64,000 bases of DNA from Pseudomonas mendocina (GTDB taxonomy: Bacteria > Pseudomonadota > Gammaproteobacteria > Pseudomonadales > Pseudomonadaceae), in assembly GCF_003008615.1 (NCBI RefSeq), contig NZ_CP027657.1, positions 2,294,001 to 2,358,000 on the forward strand, given 5' to 3'. The position numbers and the translations under genes were made by a program. Below, one piece after another: positions 47,189 through 55,961 of this stretch. The notes below the pieces were generated by a model. It was given only the letters and a program-made list of their open reading frames with translations. It had not been told where the DNA came from and searched no databases. Position 1 is the first letter of the stretch. Every line of letters begins with the position of its first letter.

Positions 47189-49111
47189 ATGCAGGGATGG
47201 TTGCGTGGGCTGTTGCTGATTGGCTGTCTGCTGCCGGGTCTGGTGCTGGCGCAGGAGGCCATCGAAGATTTTTCCGTCAGCCTGCAGGTCGAGGCTGACG
47301 GCAACCTGCTGGTGACCGAGCGCATCACCGTGCGCGCCGAAGGCGACAATATTCGTCGCGGCATCTACCGCGATCTGCCGGTCAGCTACGCACTGCCGAT
47401 GGGGCTGGAGCAGAGCAGCCCGATCACCCTGTTGGGCGTGACCCGCGATGGTCGTGAAGAGGCCGTGCACAGCGAGCGTAACGGCGCCTGGGTGCGCTTC
47501 TACCTGGGCTCGGCGGACACGCTGCTCGACCCTGGTCGCTATCGCTACGAGCTGCGCTATCGGGTCGGGCGCGCGCTGCTGCATCACGCCGACACGGACG
47601 AGCTGTACTGGAACGTCACCGGCAACGGCTGGATTTTTCCGATCCGCCAGGCGTCAGTCGACGTGCGTCTGCCGGCGGGCGCGCATATCGGTCAGCTGGC
47701 CGCTTATACCGGCGCTCAGGGCGATCAGGGGCAGGACTTCCAGGTAGTCGAACGCGGCGATGATTACCTGCGTCTGGCCACCACTGCGGAGCTGCCTGCC
47801 CACCACGGCCTGACGATAGCCGTGGATTGGCAGGCCGGGCTGGTGCCGCGGCCAAGTGCCACGGACAACGCCACGCGTGCGCTGCTGGACAACCTGGGCG
47901 TGGGCATCGGCGCGCTGCTGCTGATCGGCCTGCTGCTGTTCTATCTGAGTGCCTGGAATCGCGTTGGCCGCGATCCACAAAAGGGCGTGATCATCCCGTT
48001 GTTCGAGGGCCCGCAGGGCATGAGCGCGGTGCAGGCCGGCTACCTCTGGCATCGCGGGCTGCGTGGAGGCTTTCCGGCGGCGCGGGCATTCGGTGTATGG
48101 CTGACCGACATGGCCATCCACAAGCATCTGCAGATCGCGGACAGGCCGCGCAGTGGGTTCATCCTGTCACGCGCTGGCGCTGCTCAAGGCGAGCTGAGCG
48201 TGTCGGATCGCGAGCTGAGCGACCGCCTTTTCAAGGCTGGCAAGGACGGCGATTCGATCGCCATCGGCAAGAAATACGAGCCACGCCTGGCCGATACGCT
48301 GAGCGGGCTGGAGAGCCAGTTGCAGCAGCAGGGTAAGGCCTGGTTCAGCAATAACCGCGGCATCTGGAGTTTTGGCTTGCTCTGGGCGGTGCTCGGCTGT
48401 GTGGTGATGCTGGCGATGAGTGCCCATGGTGACGACTTGGCCACCGGGTTGGCCGGCCTGGTATTCAGCCTGGGGTTCGGCGTGCCTTCGCTGCTGTTCA
48501 TCAATACGGCTCGGCGCCAAGCCAGCTTTGGCAAGAAGATCAGTCTGGGGCTGGTGGCGCTGATGTTCGTCTGGCCGGTGCCGGTGGGGCTGTTGATGAT
48601 TGCCGAGGCCGCGTCCCTGCCGGCCTTGCTGCTGATCGTGCTGTATGTCGCGCTGGTGGTGGTTTTCTATTACCTGATGCCGGCGCCGACCCTGGACGGG
48701 CGACGTTTGCTCGATGCGCTGGAAGGCTATCGCAACTACCTGCAACTGGCGGAACAGGACGCCCTGGCGCTGGCGGCCGACGCCCCGGCAATGAGCATCG
48801 CCCTGTACGAGCGCCACCTGCCCTTCGCCATGGCGCTCGGCGTGGAAGACAAATGGAGTGCGCGTTTCAGTGAGGCCCTGGCCAGCGGCCTGATCGACCC
48901 GACGCAGCGCGACTATCAACCGACCTGGTACCACAGCCGCAGCAGCTACAGCTCGCCACAGGCGCTGAGCGGTGCGCTGGCCGCTGGTCTCAGTAGCGTC
49001 GCCGCATTGGCATCGACGCCGCCGTCGAGCAGTTCTTCGAGCGGGGGCGGATCATCCGGTGGCGGCTCCTCCGGCGGTGGTGGAGGGGGCGGTGGCGGCG
49101 GGGGTTGGTAA
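47189..49111 (+). CDS. DUF2207 domain-containing membrane protein
   Basis: The 640-residue protein has a signal peptide (GLLLIGCLLPGLVLA), a DUF2207 beta-rich periplasmic domain (about 20-230; DFSVSLQVEADGNLLVTERI, NIRRGIYRDLPVSY), a membrane helix (about 232-253), a cytoplasmic region, then further helices (about 390-500) and a low-complexity Ser/Gly tail ending in a run of glycines and one Trp. Tails of this kind are usual for the family. It starts two bases after lemA. The function is unknown. Confidence 0.92.
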   Translation: MQGWLRGLLLIGCLLPGLVLAQEAIEDFSVSLQVEADGNLLVTERITVRAEGDNIRRGIYRDLPVSYALPMGLEQSSPITLLGVTRDGREEAVHSERNGAWVRFYLGSADTLLDPGRYRYELRYRVGRALLHHADTDELYWNVTGNGWIFPIRQASVDVRLPAGAHIGQLAAYTGAQGDQGQDFQVVERGDDYLRLATTAELPAHHGLTIAVDWQAGLVPRPSATDNATRALLDNLGVGIGALLLIGLLLFYLSAWNRVGRDPQKGVIIPLFEGPQGMSAVQAGYLWHRGLRGGFPAARAFGVWLTDMAIHKHLQIADRPRSGFILSRAGAAQGELSVSDRELSDRLFKAGKDGDSIAIGKKYEPRLADTLSGLESQLQQQGKAWFSNNRGIWSFGLLWAVLGCVVMLAMSAHGDDLATGLAGLVFSLGFGVPSLLFINTARRQASFGKKISLGLVALMFVWPVPVGLLMIAEAASLPALLLIVLYVALVVVFYYLMPAPTLDGRRLLDALEGYRNYLQLAEQDALALAADAPAMSIALYERHLPFAMALGVEDKWSARFSEALASGLIDPTQRDYQPTWYHSRSSYSSPQALSGALAAGLSSVAALASTPPSSSSSSGGGSSGGGSSGGGGGGGGGGGW

Positions 49112-49184
49112 GGCCAACCTGCACTTCAGGGGCGTCGCTAGCGCAGCGCACAAAGGGGGAGAGGTGCAGCGGGGTAACGGTTAA

Positions 49185-49872
49185 ATGGGCAACAACGACG
49201 GCAACTACGCCGTGACCTACGCCGACAACACGAGCAGCACCATCGACAAGGCCAGCATCACCGTAACGGCTAACGGTGGTAGCTCCACCTATGGGGATAA
49301 CGGCCTGCTCAATCCGGGTATCAGCGCCACCGGGCTGGTCAATGGTGAAACTATTGCGGTGCTGATGGGCTTGTCCAACAGCTTCGGCATCGACAACACG
49401 ACGAATGTCGGCAGCCATGACCAATGGCAACTACATGGTGACCCAGACCAGCGATGGCACCTGGGTCGTCGACCGCAAGACACTGACGGTAAAAGCCAAT
49501 GATGACCGCCGAAGCGTATCGAGCCAGGCTTACAGTGGCGGCAATGGCTTGACGTATCAGGGTTTCGTCAACGGCGAAGGCCTGGGCGTACTCAATGGCA
49601 GCCGGAGTTATGGCGGCAGTGCCCAGGGCGCCTCGCGGGCCGGCACCTACGTCTTGAGCGTGAGTGGGCTGAGCGCCGACAACTACGCCATCCAGTATGT
49701 CGATGGGCGTTTGCTGTTGACGGCGCCGCTGACCACACCCGGCGGTGACGATCTGGCGCGCCCGGTGCGCGACGGCCTGAGCAACCTGCCGTCCGGGTTG
49801 CCCATCGCCTTGGCGAGCACTCAGCCGCTGTATCTGACCATCATGAACGACCCGATTGGTATGGCGGATTGA
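49185..49872 (+). pseudogene. Remnant of a YDG/MBG-repeat adhesin (TpsA-like), frameshifted
   Basis: Two overlapping frames encode consecutive parts of one protein: the first (49185-about 49415) has NYAVTYADNTSSTIDKASIT and GLLNPGISATGLVNGE, the second (about 49420-49872) has GNYMVTQTSDGTWVVDRKTL, SSQAYSGGNGLTYQGFVNGE and DNYAIQYVDGRLLLTAPL. These are the MBG/YDG repeat units of filamentous-haemagglutinin-like adhesins. A frameshift near 49410-49425 separates them and everything N-terminal (signal, TPS domain, helix) is missing; a TAA stands directly before 49185. It is a different adhesin from the one at the window end, judged by the C-terminus. Confidence 0.8.
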
Positions 49873-49914
49873 TTGGCGGATAAATCCGCTCCTGCAAATG
49901 CTCGATTGCGGCGT

Positions 49915-51246
49915 TCAGCCGCGCCGGTAGCGCAGCGGCAGCCCCTGGCAATCTTCCTGCACCTGGCCGGCGTGCCAGGCCAGTTGTCCGGAGACGAAGG
50001 TGCTGCGCACGGCATGGCGGAAGGCGCGGCCCTGGAACGGCGTCCAGCCACAGTGGGCGAGGATCGGGTCGGCCGCCACCGGGCGCGGCTCGGCCAGGCG
50101 TTCGACCAGGGTCAGATCGGCCCAGTAGCCTTCGCGCAGGTAGCCGCGCTGCTCGATGGCGAAGCGCTCGGCCACGGCGTGGCTGGTCTTTTCCACCAGC
50201 ATGGGCAGCGGCAGTAGGCTGTCGGCCACCAGCTCCAGCAGTGCCGGCAGTGCGTGCTGCACCAGCGGCAGACCGGATGGCGCCTGCAGGTAGGGGCGCT
50301 GCTTCTCGTCCCAGCTGTGCGGCGCATGGTCGGTACCGATAATGTCCAGCCGCCCGCACAACAGCGCTTGGCGCAGGGCGTCACGGTCGGCCTGGGTCTT
50401 GATCGCCGGGTTGCATTTGATCAGGTGGCCGAGCTGCGCGTAGTCGCGCTCGTCGAAATATAGGTGGTGGGCGCAGACTTCGGCGGTGATCGCCTTACCG
50501 GTTATCGCGCCTGGCTGGAACAGGCCCAGCTCGCGCGCGCTGGTGATGTGCAGCACGTGCAGGCGCGTGCCGTAGCGGCGCGCCAGGCTCACCGCCAGGC
50601 TGGAGGATTGGTAGCAGGCCTCGGCGTCGCGGATCGCCGGGTGCTCGCCGGCGGGGATGGCGTCGCCGAAGCGCGCCTGCCACTGCGCCTCGTGCTCACG
50701 AATGCGCGGGGTGTGCTCGCAATGCGTCAGCAGCAGCGTCGGGCAGTCGCGGAACAGTCGCTCCAGCGCCGGCAGGTCGTCGACCAGCATGTTGCCGGTG
50801 CTGGCACCCATGAACACCTTCACCGCCGCGACGCGGCTGGGGTCGAGCGCGGCGACGGTGTCGAGGTTGTCGTGGCTGACGCCGAAGTGAAAGCCGTAGT
50901 TGACCCGCGAGCACCGGGCGGCGCGCTGCTCCTTGGCTTGCAGCGCCTCCAGCGTCAGGGTCGGCGGCTGGGTGTTGGGCATGTCCATGACGCTGGTGAT
51001 GCCGCCGGCCACCGCCGCCCGCGATTCCGTGGCGAAGCTGCCCTTGTGCGGCGCGCCGGGGTCGCGAAAGTGCACCTGGTCATCGATCATGCCTGGCAGC
51101 AGGTACTGCCCAGCGGCGTCGAGCAGGCCCTCCCCGGGCAGGTGCGCGAGGCTGCTGGCGATGGCGTCGATGCGGCCGTGGCGGATACGCAGGTCGGCCT
51201 CGAACACGCGGCCCTCGTTGACCAGGCGGGCGTTACGGATCAGCAC
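49915..51246 (-). CDS. pyrC: Dihydroorotase paralogue in the zinc-starvation operon
   Basis: The 443-residue amidohydrolase closes carbamoyl-aspartate to dihydroorotate in pyrimidine synthesis. The metal-site residues visible are His59 and Arg61 in DDQVHFRDPG, Lys143 in VKVFMGAST, His175/His178 in LLLTHCEHTP, His233 in LHVLHITSARE and Asp306 in IIGTDHAPH. The first ligand of the usual HxH is Gln57, as in one subgroup of the family. The start is GTG, two bases after the carbonic anhydrase stop. By position it corresponds to the Zur-regulated dihydroorotase known as PyrQ in P. aeruginosa and is the last gene of the folE2 operon. Confidence 0.92.
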   Translation of the reverse strand: MLIRNARLVNEGRVFEADLRIRHGRIDAIASSLAHLPGEGLLDAAGQYLLPGMIDDQVHFRDPGAPHKGSFATESRAAVAGGITSVMDMPNTQPPTLTLEALQAKEQRAARCSRVNYGFHFGVSHDNLDTVAALDPSRVAAVKVFMGASTGNMLVDDLPALERLFRDCPTLLLTHCEHTPRIREHEAQWQARFGDAIPAGEHPAIRDAEACYQSSSLAVSLARRYGTRLHVLHITSARELGLFQPGAITGKAITAEVCAHHLYFDERDYAQLGHLIKCNPAIKTQADRDALRQALLCGRLDIIGTDHAPHSWDEKQRPYLQAPSGLPLVQHALPALLELVADSLLPLPMLVEKTSHAVAERFAIEQRGYLREGYWADLTLVERLAEPRPVAADPILAHCGWTPFQGRAFRHAVRSTFVSGQLAWHAGQVQEDCQGLPLRYRRG

Positions 51247-51248
51247 GC

Positions 51249-51809
51249 TCAGAACTCGTTCTGCAGGGCTTTGTAGCCCCGCACCAGGTCGATGTTGGTG
51301 CGTGCCACGTCCTCGGAGAACTCGCTGGCCGAGACGCTGACGCGCGGCAGGCTGGCCAGGTCGGTCTTCGGCCCGATGCGCTGGGTGGAGGTGACGTGGA
51401 AGCCCGCCGGCAGGTCGCAGCCGTCGACCACGGCGTTGTGCCGTACCACGCAGCCGTCACCGACCGCGCAATTGAACAGCACGCTGTTGAAACCGATGAA
51501 CACGCGGTTACCGACGCTGCACGGGCCGTGGATGATCGAGCGATGGGCGATGGACGTGTGCTCGCCGATGCTCACTGCCGCGCCGGACTTGGAGTGGATC
51601 ACCACGCCGTCCTGGATGTTGGAGTTGGCGCCAATGACGATGGGCTGCATATCGCCGCTCGCGTCCACCTCGTCGGCGCGGATCACCGCGTAGGGGCCGA
51701 CGAAGACGTTGTCGTGGATGATCACCTTGCCGCAGATGATCGCGGTCTTGTCGACGTAGGCGGACTCGGCGATGACCGGCAGGTGGCCGGACGGATTCTT
51801 GCGGATCAT
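51249..51809 (-). CDS. Gamma-class carbonic anhydrase family protein
   Basis: The 186-residue protein is a left-handed beta-helix hexapeptide-repeat protein with the three histidine ligands of gamma carbonic anhydrases: His72 (VVIHSKSG), His89 and His94 ([10 protein letters not shown]). These enzymes hydrate CO2 and can use iron or cobalt as well as zinc, which suits a backup role when zinc is short. The start at 51809 follows AAGGAGCGACC, and it overlaps the yidD stop by four bases. An ORF start at 51953 is inside yidD and rejected. Confidence 0.9.
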   Translation of the reverse strand: MIRKNPSGHLPVIAESAYVDKTAIICGKVIIHDNVFVGPYAVIRADEVDASGDMQPIVIGANSNIQDGVVIHSKSGAAVSIGEHTSIAHRSIIHGPCSVGNRVFIGFNSVLFNCAVGDGCVVRHNAVVDGCDLPAGFHVTSTQRIGPKTDLASLPRVSVSASEFSEDVARTNIDLVRGYKALQNEF

Positions 51810-52039
51810 GGTCGCTCCTTGGGTGAGGGTTCGGGCACCGGGTCGTAGCCGCCCGGATGCCAGGGGTGACAGCGCAGTAGCCGGCGCAGGCTCAGCCACA
51901 GGCCGAGCAGCAGGCCATGCTTGTCCAGCGCCTCGACGGCGTAGTGCGAGCAACTGGGGTGAAAGCGGCAGCGCGGCCCGAGCAGCGGGCTGATCAGGTA
52001 CTGGTAGAAACGCACCAGGGCGATGGCCAGACGCTTCAT
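51806..52039 (-). CDS. yidD: YidD family protein (membrane protein insertion efficiency factor paralogue)
   Basis: The 77-residue protein has the YidD signature: [36 protein letters not shown] and [19 protein letters not shown], with conserved Cys24, Cys30 and Cys57. YidD helps YidC-dependent membrane insertion and is normally encoded between rnpA and yidC. Here it is in the middle of a zinc-starvation operon, overlapping hisI and the carbonic anhydrase gene by four bases on each side. Whether the chromosome has another copy at the usual place cannot be seen. The start at 52039 is the overlap ATG. Confidence 0.93.
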   Translation of the reverse strand: MKRLAIALVRFYQYLISPLLGPRCRFHPSCSHYAVEALDKHGLLLGLWLSLRRLLRCHPWHPGGYDPVPEPSPKERP

Positions 52040-52455
52040 GAGGGGCGGCTCACGGCCACGCGCAGCCGCTCGCCGTCGAGGTCGTTGTAGAAGCAGTTGG
52101 GGCGGCCGGTATGGCAGGCCGGGCCGAGCTGCTCGACCTTGAGCAGCAGGGCGTCGCCGTCGCAATCGAGGTGTGCACTGAGCAGGCGCTGGCGATGGCC
52201 GCTGGTTTCGCCCTTGCGCCACAACTGCTGGCGCGAGCGCGACCAGTAGCAGACCTGGCCGCCGGCCAGGGTTTCCTGCAGCGCGCTGCGATTCATCCAG
52301 GCCAGCATCAGCACCTCGCCGTTATCGTGGCGCTGGGCGATCACCGGAATCAGCCCGGCGTCGTTCCAGGCGATGGCCGCCAGGGCCTCGTTCAGCGCCA
52401 CGGCGTGGCCGGCTTCGGCGGATTCCAGCTGCAACCAGAAGGCGTCGGCAGCCAT
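52036..52455 (-). CDS. hisI: Phosphoribosyl-AMP cyclohydrolase paralogue
   Basis: The 139-residue protein is HisI, the third enzyme of histidine synthesis. It contains [34 protein letters not shown] and the metal-site motifs [20 protein letters not shown] and TGRPNC. Asp97/99/101 (Mg2+) and Cys98, Cys114 and Cys121 (Zn2+) are all kept, so a zinc-free mechanism is not evident from sequence. It lies 3 bp after folE2 and overlaps yidD. A second, housekeeping hisI probably sits elsewhere, as hisI-hisE is usual in Pseudomonas. Confidence 0.93.
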   Translation of the reverse strand: MAADAFWLQLESAEAGHAVALNEALAAIAWNDAGLIPVIAQRHDNGEVLMLAWMNRSALQETLAGGQVCYWSRSRQQLWRKGETSGHRQRLLSAHLDCDGDALLLKVEQLGPACHTGRPNCFYNDLDGERLRVAVSRPS

Positions 52456-52458
52456 GCC

Positions 52459-53349
52459 TCAACTCCAGTTCCAGCGGCTTTCTGCCACCGCGTCGTGGGC
52501 GTGCAGGCTTTCCGCGTGTACGACCTTGAGGCGGAAGGCACTGGCTTGCGGCAACTGGCGCAGGGCTCGGTGCAGGCGGCGGGCGGCGTCCTCGCAGAAC
52601 ATCAGGTTCTGCCCGTTGGCCAGGGCGAAGGCCTGTTCGTCGGCGCGCTTCACCGCCGTCTGCACCGGTGTGCCGAGGGCCTGCTCGGCGTTGTCGATCA
52701 ACGCCAGCAATGGCAGGTCGACGCAGCCTGGCGCCAGGCGCAGTCGCAGGTTCGCCGTGCTGCGCTGGCTGTGTGGTGTGGCGACGATGCCCTGGGTCGA
52801 GCCGAGCCAGTCGAGCACCTCCAGGTAGTCCATGGGTTGCGTCGCGAAGGTGTCGGCGAAGCGCTGCTGGATCAGCTGCCGCGCCAGCGCTGCGGAGCAG
52901 GGGCAGGTGGACGAGTAGGTGACCTCGACCTGCAACTCGATGCTCACGCCACGGCCATCCTGCCGGGCGTGCAGTTCGAAGGGATAGGTCTTCCAGCCGT
53001 GCAGCGGGCTGACCAGCGCCGGCCGTTTGAGCGGCACCTCGCCGCGCAGGGTCAGGGTGGCGCTGTCGGACAGTGCCTGATGGCTGCCCAGGCACTCGTC
53101 CAGCACCTGCAGCAGCGCCGGGACGTTCAATTCCTGATGCACCAGGCGCTGCGCTGCCAGGTACAGGCGCGACATGTGGATGCCGCGTGCGCCGGCATCG
53201 TCGAGGCTCACGCCGATGTCGGCAGTGGCGGTCACGGCGGCGTCCGCCAGGCGAATGGGCAGGGCGATGCCGGCCATGCCGACCCAGTCCAGCGGCAGGT
53301 CGTGGTGGGTGGCTTGGGCGGCAATATCCGGCAGAGGCTGTTCGTTCAT
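52459..53349 (-). CDS. folE2: GTP cyclohydrolase FolE2
   Basis: The 296-residue type IB GTP cyclohydrolase makes dihydroneopterin triphosphate for folate synthesis and works with Mn2+ or Fe2+ rather than Zn2+. Seen are ARGIHMSRLYLAAQRL, the active-site cysteine region TYSSTCPCSAALARQLI (Cys149/Cys151), PHSQRSTANLRLRL and CEDAARRLHRAL. It is the first gene of the minus-strand operon folE2-hisI-yidD-gammaCA-pyrC, starting 29 bp from a Zur-box-like palindrome, so zinc shortage should induce it. Confidence 0.95.
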   Translation of the reverse strand: MNEQPLPDIAAQATHHDLPLDWVGMAGIALPIRLADAAVTATADIGVSLDDAGARGIHMSRLYLAAQRLVHQELNVPALLQVLDECLGSHQALSDSATLTLRGEVPLKRPALVSPLHGWKTYPFELHARQDGRGVSIELQVEVTYSSTCPCSAALARQLIQQRFADTFATQPMDYLEVLDWLGSTQGIVATPHSQRSTANLRLRLAPGCVDLPLLALIDNAEQALGTPVQTAVKRADEQAFALANGQNLMFCEDAARRLHRALRQLPQASAFRLKVVHAESLHAHDAVAESRWNWS

Positions 53350-53377
53350 CGCAAATCCGTGGGTAGCGGTCAGAAAT

Positions 53378-53398
53378 AAATGTTATGTTATAACACTT
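53378..53398. promoter_or_regulatory. Zur box between divergent folE2 and dksA2 operons
   Basis: The 21-base segment is centred on TGTTATGTTATAACA and agrees with the enterobacterial Zur consensus AAATGTTATA-TATAACATTT at 18 of 21 positions by my count. It is the only such site found in the 71-bp spacer and would serve both operons. Confidence 0.85.
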
Positions 53399-53420
53399 AA
53401 AACAAGCCAGCCGATTTGCC

Positions 53421-53843
53421 ATGACCCTGACCGCGACTACCGAAGCCGAGCTGCTGGCCCTGCCAGCCGATGACTACATGAACGATGTCCAGCAGCAGTT
53501 CTTCCGCGAGCTGCTGCTGGCCCAGCGTGCCGAGTTGCAGGCGCGCATCGATGAGGAATTCACCGAGCTGCGCCAACCCGAGATCAGCAGCGACGTCGCC
53601 GATATCGGCGCCGCCGAGGAACAGCGGCAGTGGCAGCTGCGCCTGCTGGAGCGGGAGAAGAAGCTGCTGGACAAGATCGACCAGGCGCTCGAACGCCTGG
53701 CGCGTGGCGAATACGGCTGGTGCGCCGAGACCGGCGAGCCCATTGGCCTGAAACGCCTGCTGCTGCGCCCGACGGCGACCCTGTGCATCGAAGCCAAGGA
53801 GCGCCAGGAGCAGCGCGAAAAACATCAGCGTGACCGTGACTGA
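53421..53843 (+). CDS. dksA2: DksA2, zinc-independent DksA paralogue
   Basis: The 140-residue RNA-polymerase secondary-channel regulator has the coiled-coil region (about residues 25-95, acidic tip near SSDVAD) and a degenerate zinc finger: Cys101 and Cys122 remain, but Thr104 and Ala125 replace the other two cysteines ([10 protein letters not shown] and LCIEAKERQ). This is the known DksA2 pattern, able to act with ppGpp when zinc is lacking. It starts 22 bp after the Zur box and is followed 14 bp later by zigA. Confidence 0.95.
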   Translation: MTLTATTEAELLALPADDYMNDVQQQFFRELLLAQRAELQARIDEEFTELRQPEISSDVADIGAAEEQRQWQLRLLEREKKLLDKIDQALERLARGEYGWCAETGEPIGLKRLLLRPTATLCIEAKERQEQREKHQRDRD

Positions 53844-53857
53844 ACGAGGAACACCCC

Positions 53858-55063
53858 ATGAACCCGCGTCTACCCGTTACCGTGCTGTCCGGCTTTCTTG
53901 GCGCCGGCAAGAGCACCCTGCTCAATCATGTGCTGAAGAACCGCGACGGCCTCAAGGTCGCGGTGATCGTCAACGACATGAGCGAAATCAACATCGACGG
54001 CAGCGAAGTGCAGCGCGACGTCAGCCTCAACCGTGCCGAAGAAAAGCTGGTGGAGATGAGCAATGGCTGCATCTGCTGCACCCTGCGCGAAGACCTGCTC
54101 GAAGAGGTGGCCCGCCTGGCCAGCGACGGGCGCTTCGACTACCTGCTGATCGAGTCCACTGGCATCAGCGAGCCGCTACCGGTGGCCGAAACCTTCACCT
54201 TCCGCGACGAGCAGGGCCGCAGCCTGTCCGACCTGGCGCGGCTCGACACCATGGTCACGGTGGTCGATGGGGTGAACTTCCTGCGTGACTTCCACGCGGC
54301 GGAAAGCCTGGCCAGCCGTGGCGAAACCCTCGGCGAAGAGGACGAGCGTTCGATCACCGACCTGCTGATCGAACAGGTGGAGTTCGCCGACGTCATCCTC
54401 ATCAGCAAGATCGACCTGATCAGCCAGGCTGAGCGCGAAGAGCTGATGGCCATCCTCCGGGGGCTCAACACCCATGCCGACATCCAGGCCATGAGCATGG
54501 GCCAGATCGCTCTGGAGAAGATCCTCGACACCGGCCGTTTCGACTTCGACCGCGCCTCGCAGGCGCCGGGCTGGCTCAAGGAACTGCGCGGCGAGCACGT
54601 GCCGGAAACCGAGGAGTACGGCATCGCCTCCAGCGCCTACCGCGCGCGCCGGCCGTTCCATCCGCAGCGCTTCTTCGACTTCCTCTCGCAGGAGTGGCGC
54701 AACGGCCGCTTGCTGCGCTCCAAGGGCTTCTTCTGGCTGGCCAGCAAGTACCAGGAAGCCGGCAGCTGGTCGCAGGCCGGCGGGCTGATGCGCCACGGCC
54801 TGGCCGGGCGCTGGTGGCGCTTCGTGCCCAAGGAGCACTGGCCGCAGGATGAAGAAGGCCTGCAGGCGATCATGAAGCACTGGAGCGCCGAGGTCGGCGA
54901 CTGTCGCCAGGAACTGGTGTTCATCGGCCAGAACATTGATTTCCCACAACTGGTGCGTGAGCTGGACGATTGCCTGCTGACCGACGCGGAAATGGCCGGC
55001 GGCCCCGAGGCCTGGCGCCTGTTGCCCGACCCGTTCGGCGCCTGGCAACAGGAGGCCGCCTGA
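53858..55063 (+). CDS. zigA: COG0523 GTPase, ZigA-type zinc metallochaperone
   Basis: The 401-residue G3E GTPase has Walker [10 protein letters not shown] (12-20), the metal-binding CICC motif (71-74), Walker B ([12 protein letters not shown]), the guanine-specificity motif as SKID (183-186) and a C-terminal CobW-C domain with [12 protein letters not shown]. Zur-controlled members of this family are thought to deliver scarce zinc to client enzymes. Its stop overlaps the next gene (TGATG). Position after dksA2 matches the P. aeruginosa Zur island. Confidence 0.93.
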   Translation: MNPRLPVTVLSGFLGAGKSTLLNHVLKNRDGLKVAVIVNDMSEINIDGSEVQRDVSLNRAEEKLVEMSNGCICCTLREDLLEEVARLASDGRFDYLLIESTGISEPLPVAETFTFRDEQGRSLSDLARLDTMVTVVDGVNFLRDFHAAESLASRGETLGEEDERSITDLLIEQVEFADVILISKIDLISQAEREELMAILRGLNTHADIQAMSMGQIALEKILDTGRFDFDRASQAPGWLKELRGEHVPETEEYGIASSAYRARRPFHPQRFFDFLSQEWRNGRLLRSKGFFWLASKYQEAGSWSQAGGLMRHGLAGRWWRFVPKEHWPQDEEGLQAIMKHWSAEVGDCRQELVFIGQNIDFPQLVRELDDCLLTDAEMAGGPEAWRLLPDPFGAWQQEAA

Positions 55064-55707
55064 TGTTTGCCCTGCAGTTGCCAAACCCGGCTCGGCAGGT
55101 GTTGGGTGAGGACATTGAGGTGCTCGGCGAGGTGCTGCACGACGGGGTCAACCTGGCTGTCTGGCAGCGCCGCCTGCCAGCGCAGATCGCCGACTTCGCC
55201 GAGACGCTGCTGGCCCAGGGTGAGCCGCTGGCGCAGTCCATGACCCTGGAGCTGGCGCAGGCAGACAGCGAGCCGAACCTCGACGGCCTGGTGGCGCCGT
55301 ACGCCGATCTACCGGGCCAGGCGGCCTTTCTCGCCGACGTGGCCTGGCTGGTACGGGCCTATGCCTGCCTGCTCGATGCCCGGCGTATCGGCCTGCGCCT
55401 GCGTGCGCTGGACAAGGCCATGTGCCCGAGGTTTCACGTCGACCATGTGCCGCTGCGGCTGATTACCAGCTATGCCGGCGTGGGCAGCGACTGGCTGGAG
55501 GAGGGCGTCATGCCGCGCAGCCGGCTCGGCCAACCCGGGGCAGAGCCGCAGGACGAGGCGTTGATCCAGCGCCTGGAGGCCGGCCATGTGGCGCTGGCCA
55601 AGGGCGAGAAATGGCACGGCAATGAGGGACGCGGGTTGATCCACCGCTCGCCGCAGCCGACGGCCGGACAGCGGCGCTTGCTGCTGACCCTGGATTGGTT
55701 GGCTTGA
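55063..55707 (+). CDS. DUF1826 domain-containing protein
   Basis: The 214-residue soluble protein overlaps zigA by one base (TGATG; GGAGG lies nine bases upstream), so the two are coupled. The conserved part reads CPRFHVDHVPLRLITSYAG (His125, Asp127) and KGEKWHGNEGRGLIHRSP (His194). An HxD followed by a distal His near the C-terminus recalls the iron site of 2-oxoglutarate dioxygenases; that is inference, as the family has no established function. An in-frame ORF start at 54970 lies within zigA and is rejected. Confidence 0.87.
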   Translation: MFALQLPNPARQVLGEDIEVLGEVLHDGVNLAVWQRRLPAQIADFAETLLAQGEPLAQSMTLELAQADSEPNLDGLVAPYADLPGQAAFLADVAWLVRAYACLLDARRIGLRLRALDKAMCPRFHVDHVPLRLITSYAGVGSDWLEEGVMPRSRLGQPGAEPQDEALIQRLEAGHVALAKGEKWHGNEGRGLIHRSPQPTAGQRRLLLTLDWLA

Positions 55708-55751
55708 GCCGCGCGAAACCCTACGTTTCGCTCGAGGCTCGGATACCCCGC

Positions 55752-55786
55752 AAAAAAAATAGGCCGGAGCGACTGCCCCGGCCTTA
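55752..55786 (-). terminator. Rho-independent terminator (minus strand)
   Basis: Read on the minus strand, TAAGGCCGG and CCGGCCTA pair and are followed by TTTTTTTTG. It serves the minus-strand gene at 55962-56312; the plus-strand operon has no T-run here. Confidence 0.75.
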
Positions 55787-55899
55787 AGCACCAAGAGATC
55801 ATGTCGAGGCGTGATTCGACATGCGGGTCATGTGAGGTACCCGTTTCCATTAGGCGCTCGTTGGGTGACGTTTTGATGTCAGGGTCGCTGCGTTTCCGC

Positions 55900-55952
55900 G
55901 TAGGGCGGGTGCAACCCGCCATTTGCAGCCTGGCGGGTTGCACCCGCCCTAC
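55900..55952. repeat. Perfect 22-bp inverted repeat
   Basis: GTAGGGCGGGTGCAACCCGC plus two bases, a 9-base loop, then the exact complement. It lies 10 bp after the stop of the minus-strand Cys-rich protein gene and looks like a dispersed Pseudomonas intergenic repeat; GTAGGGCGGG units recur at 58298-58318. Confidence 0.85.
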
Positions 55953-55961
55953 ACCCCTGGC

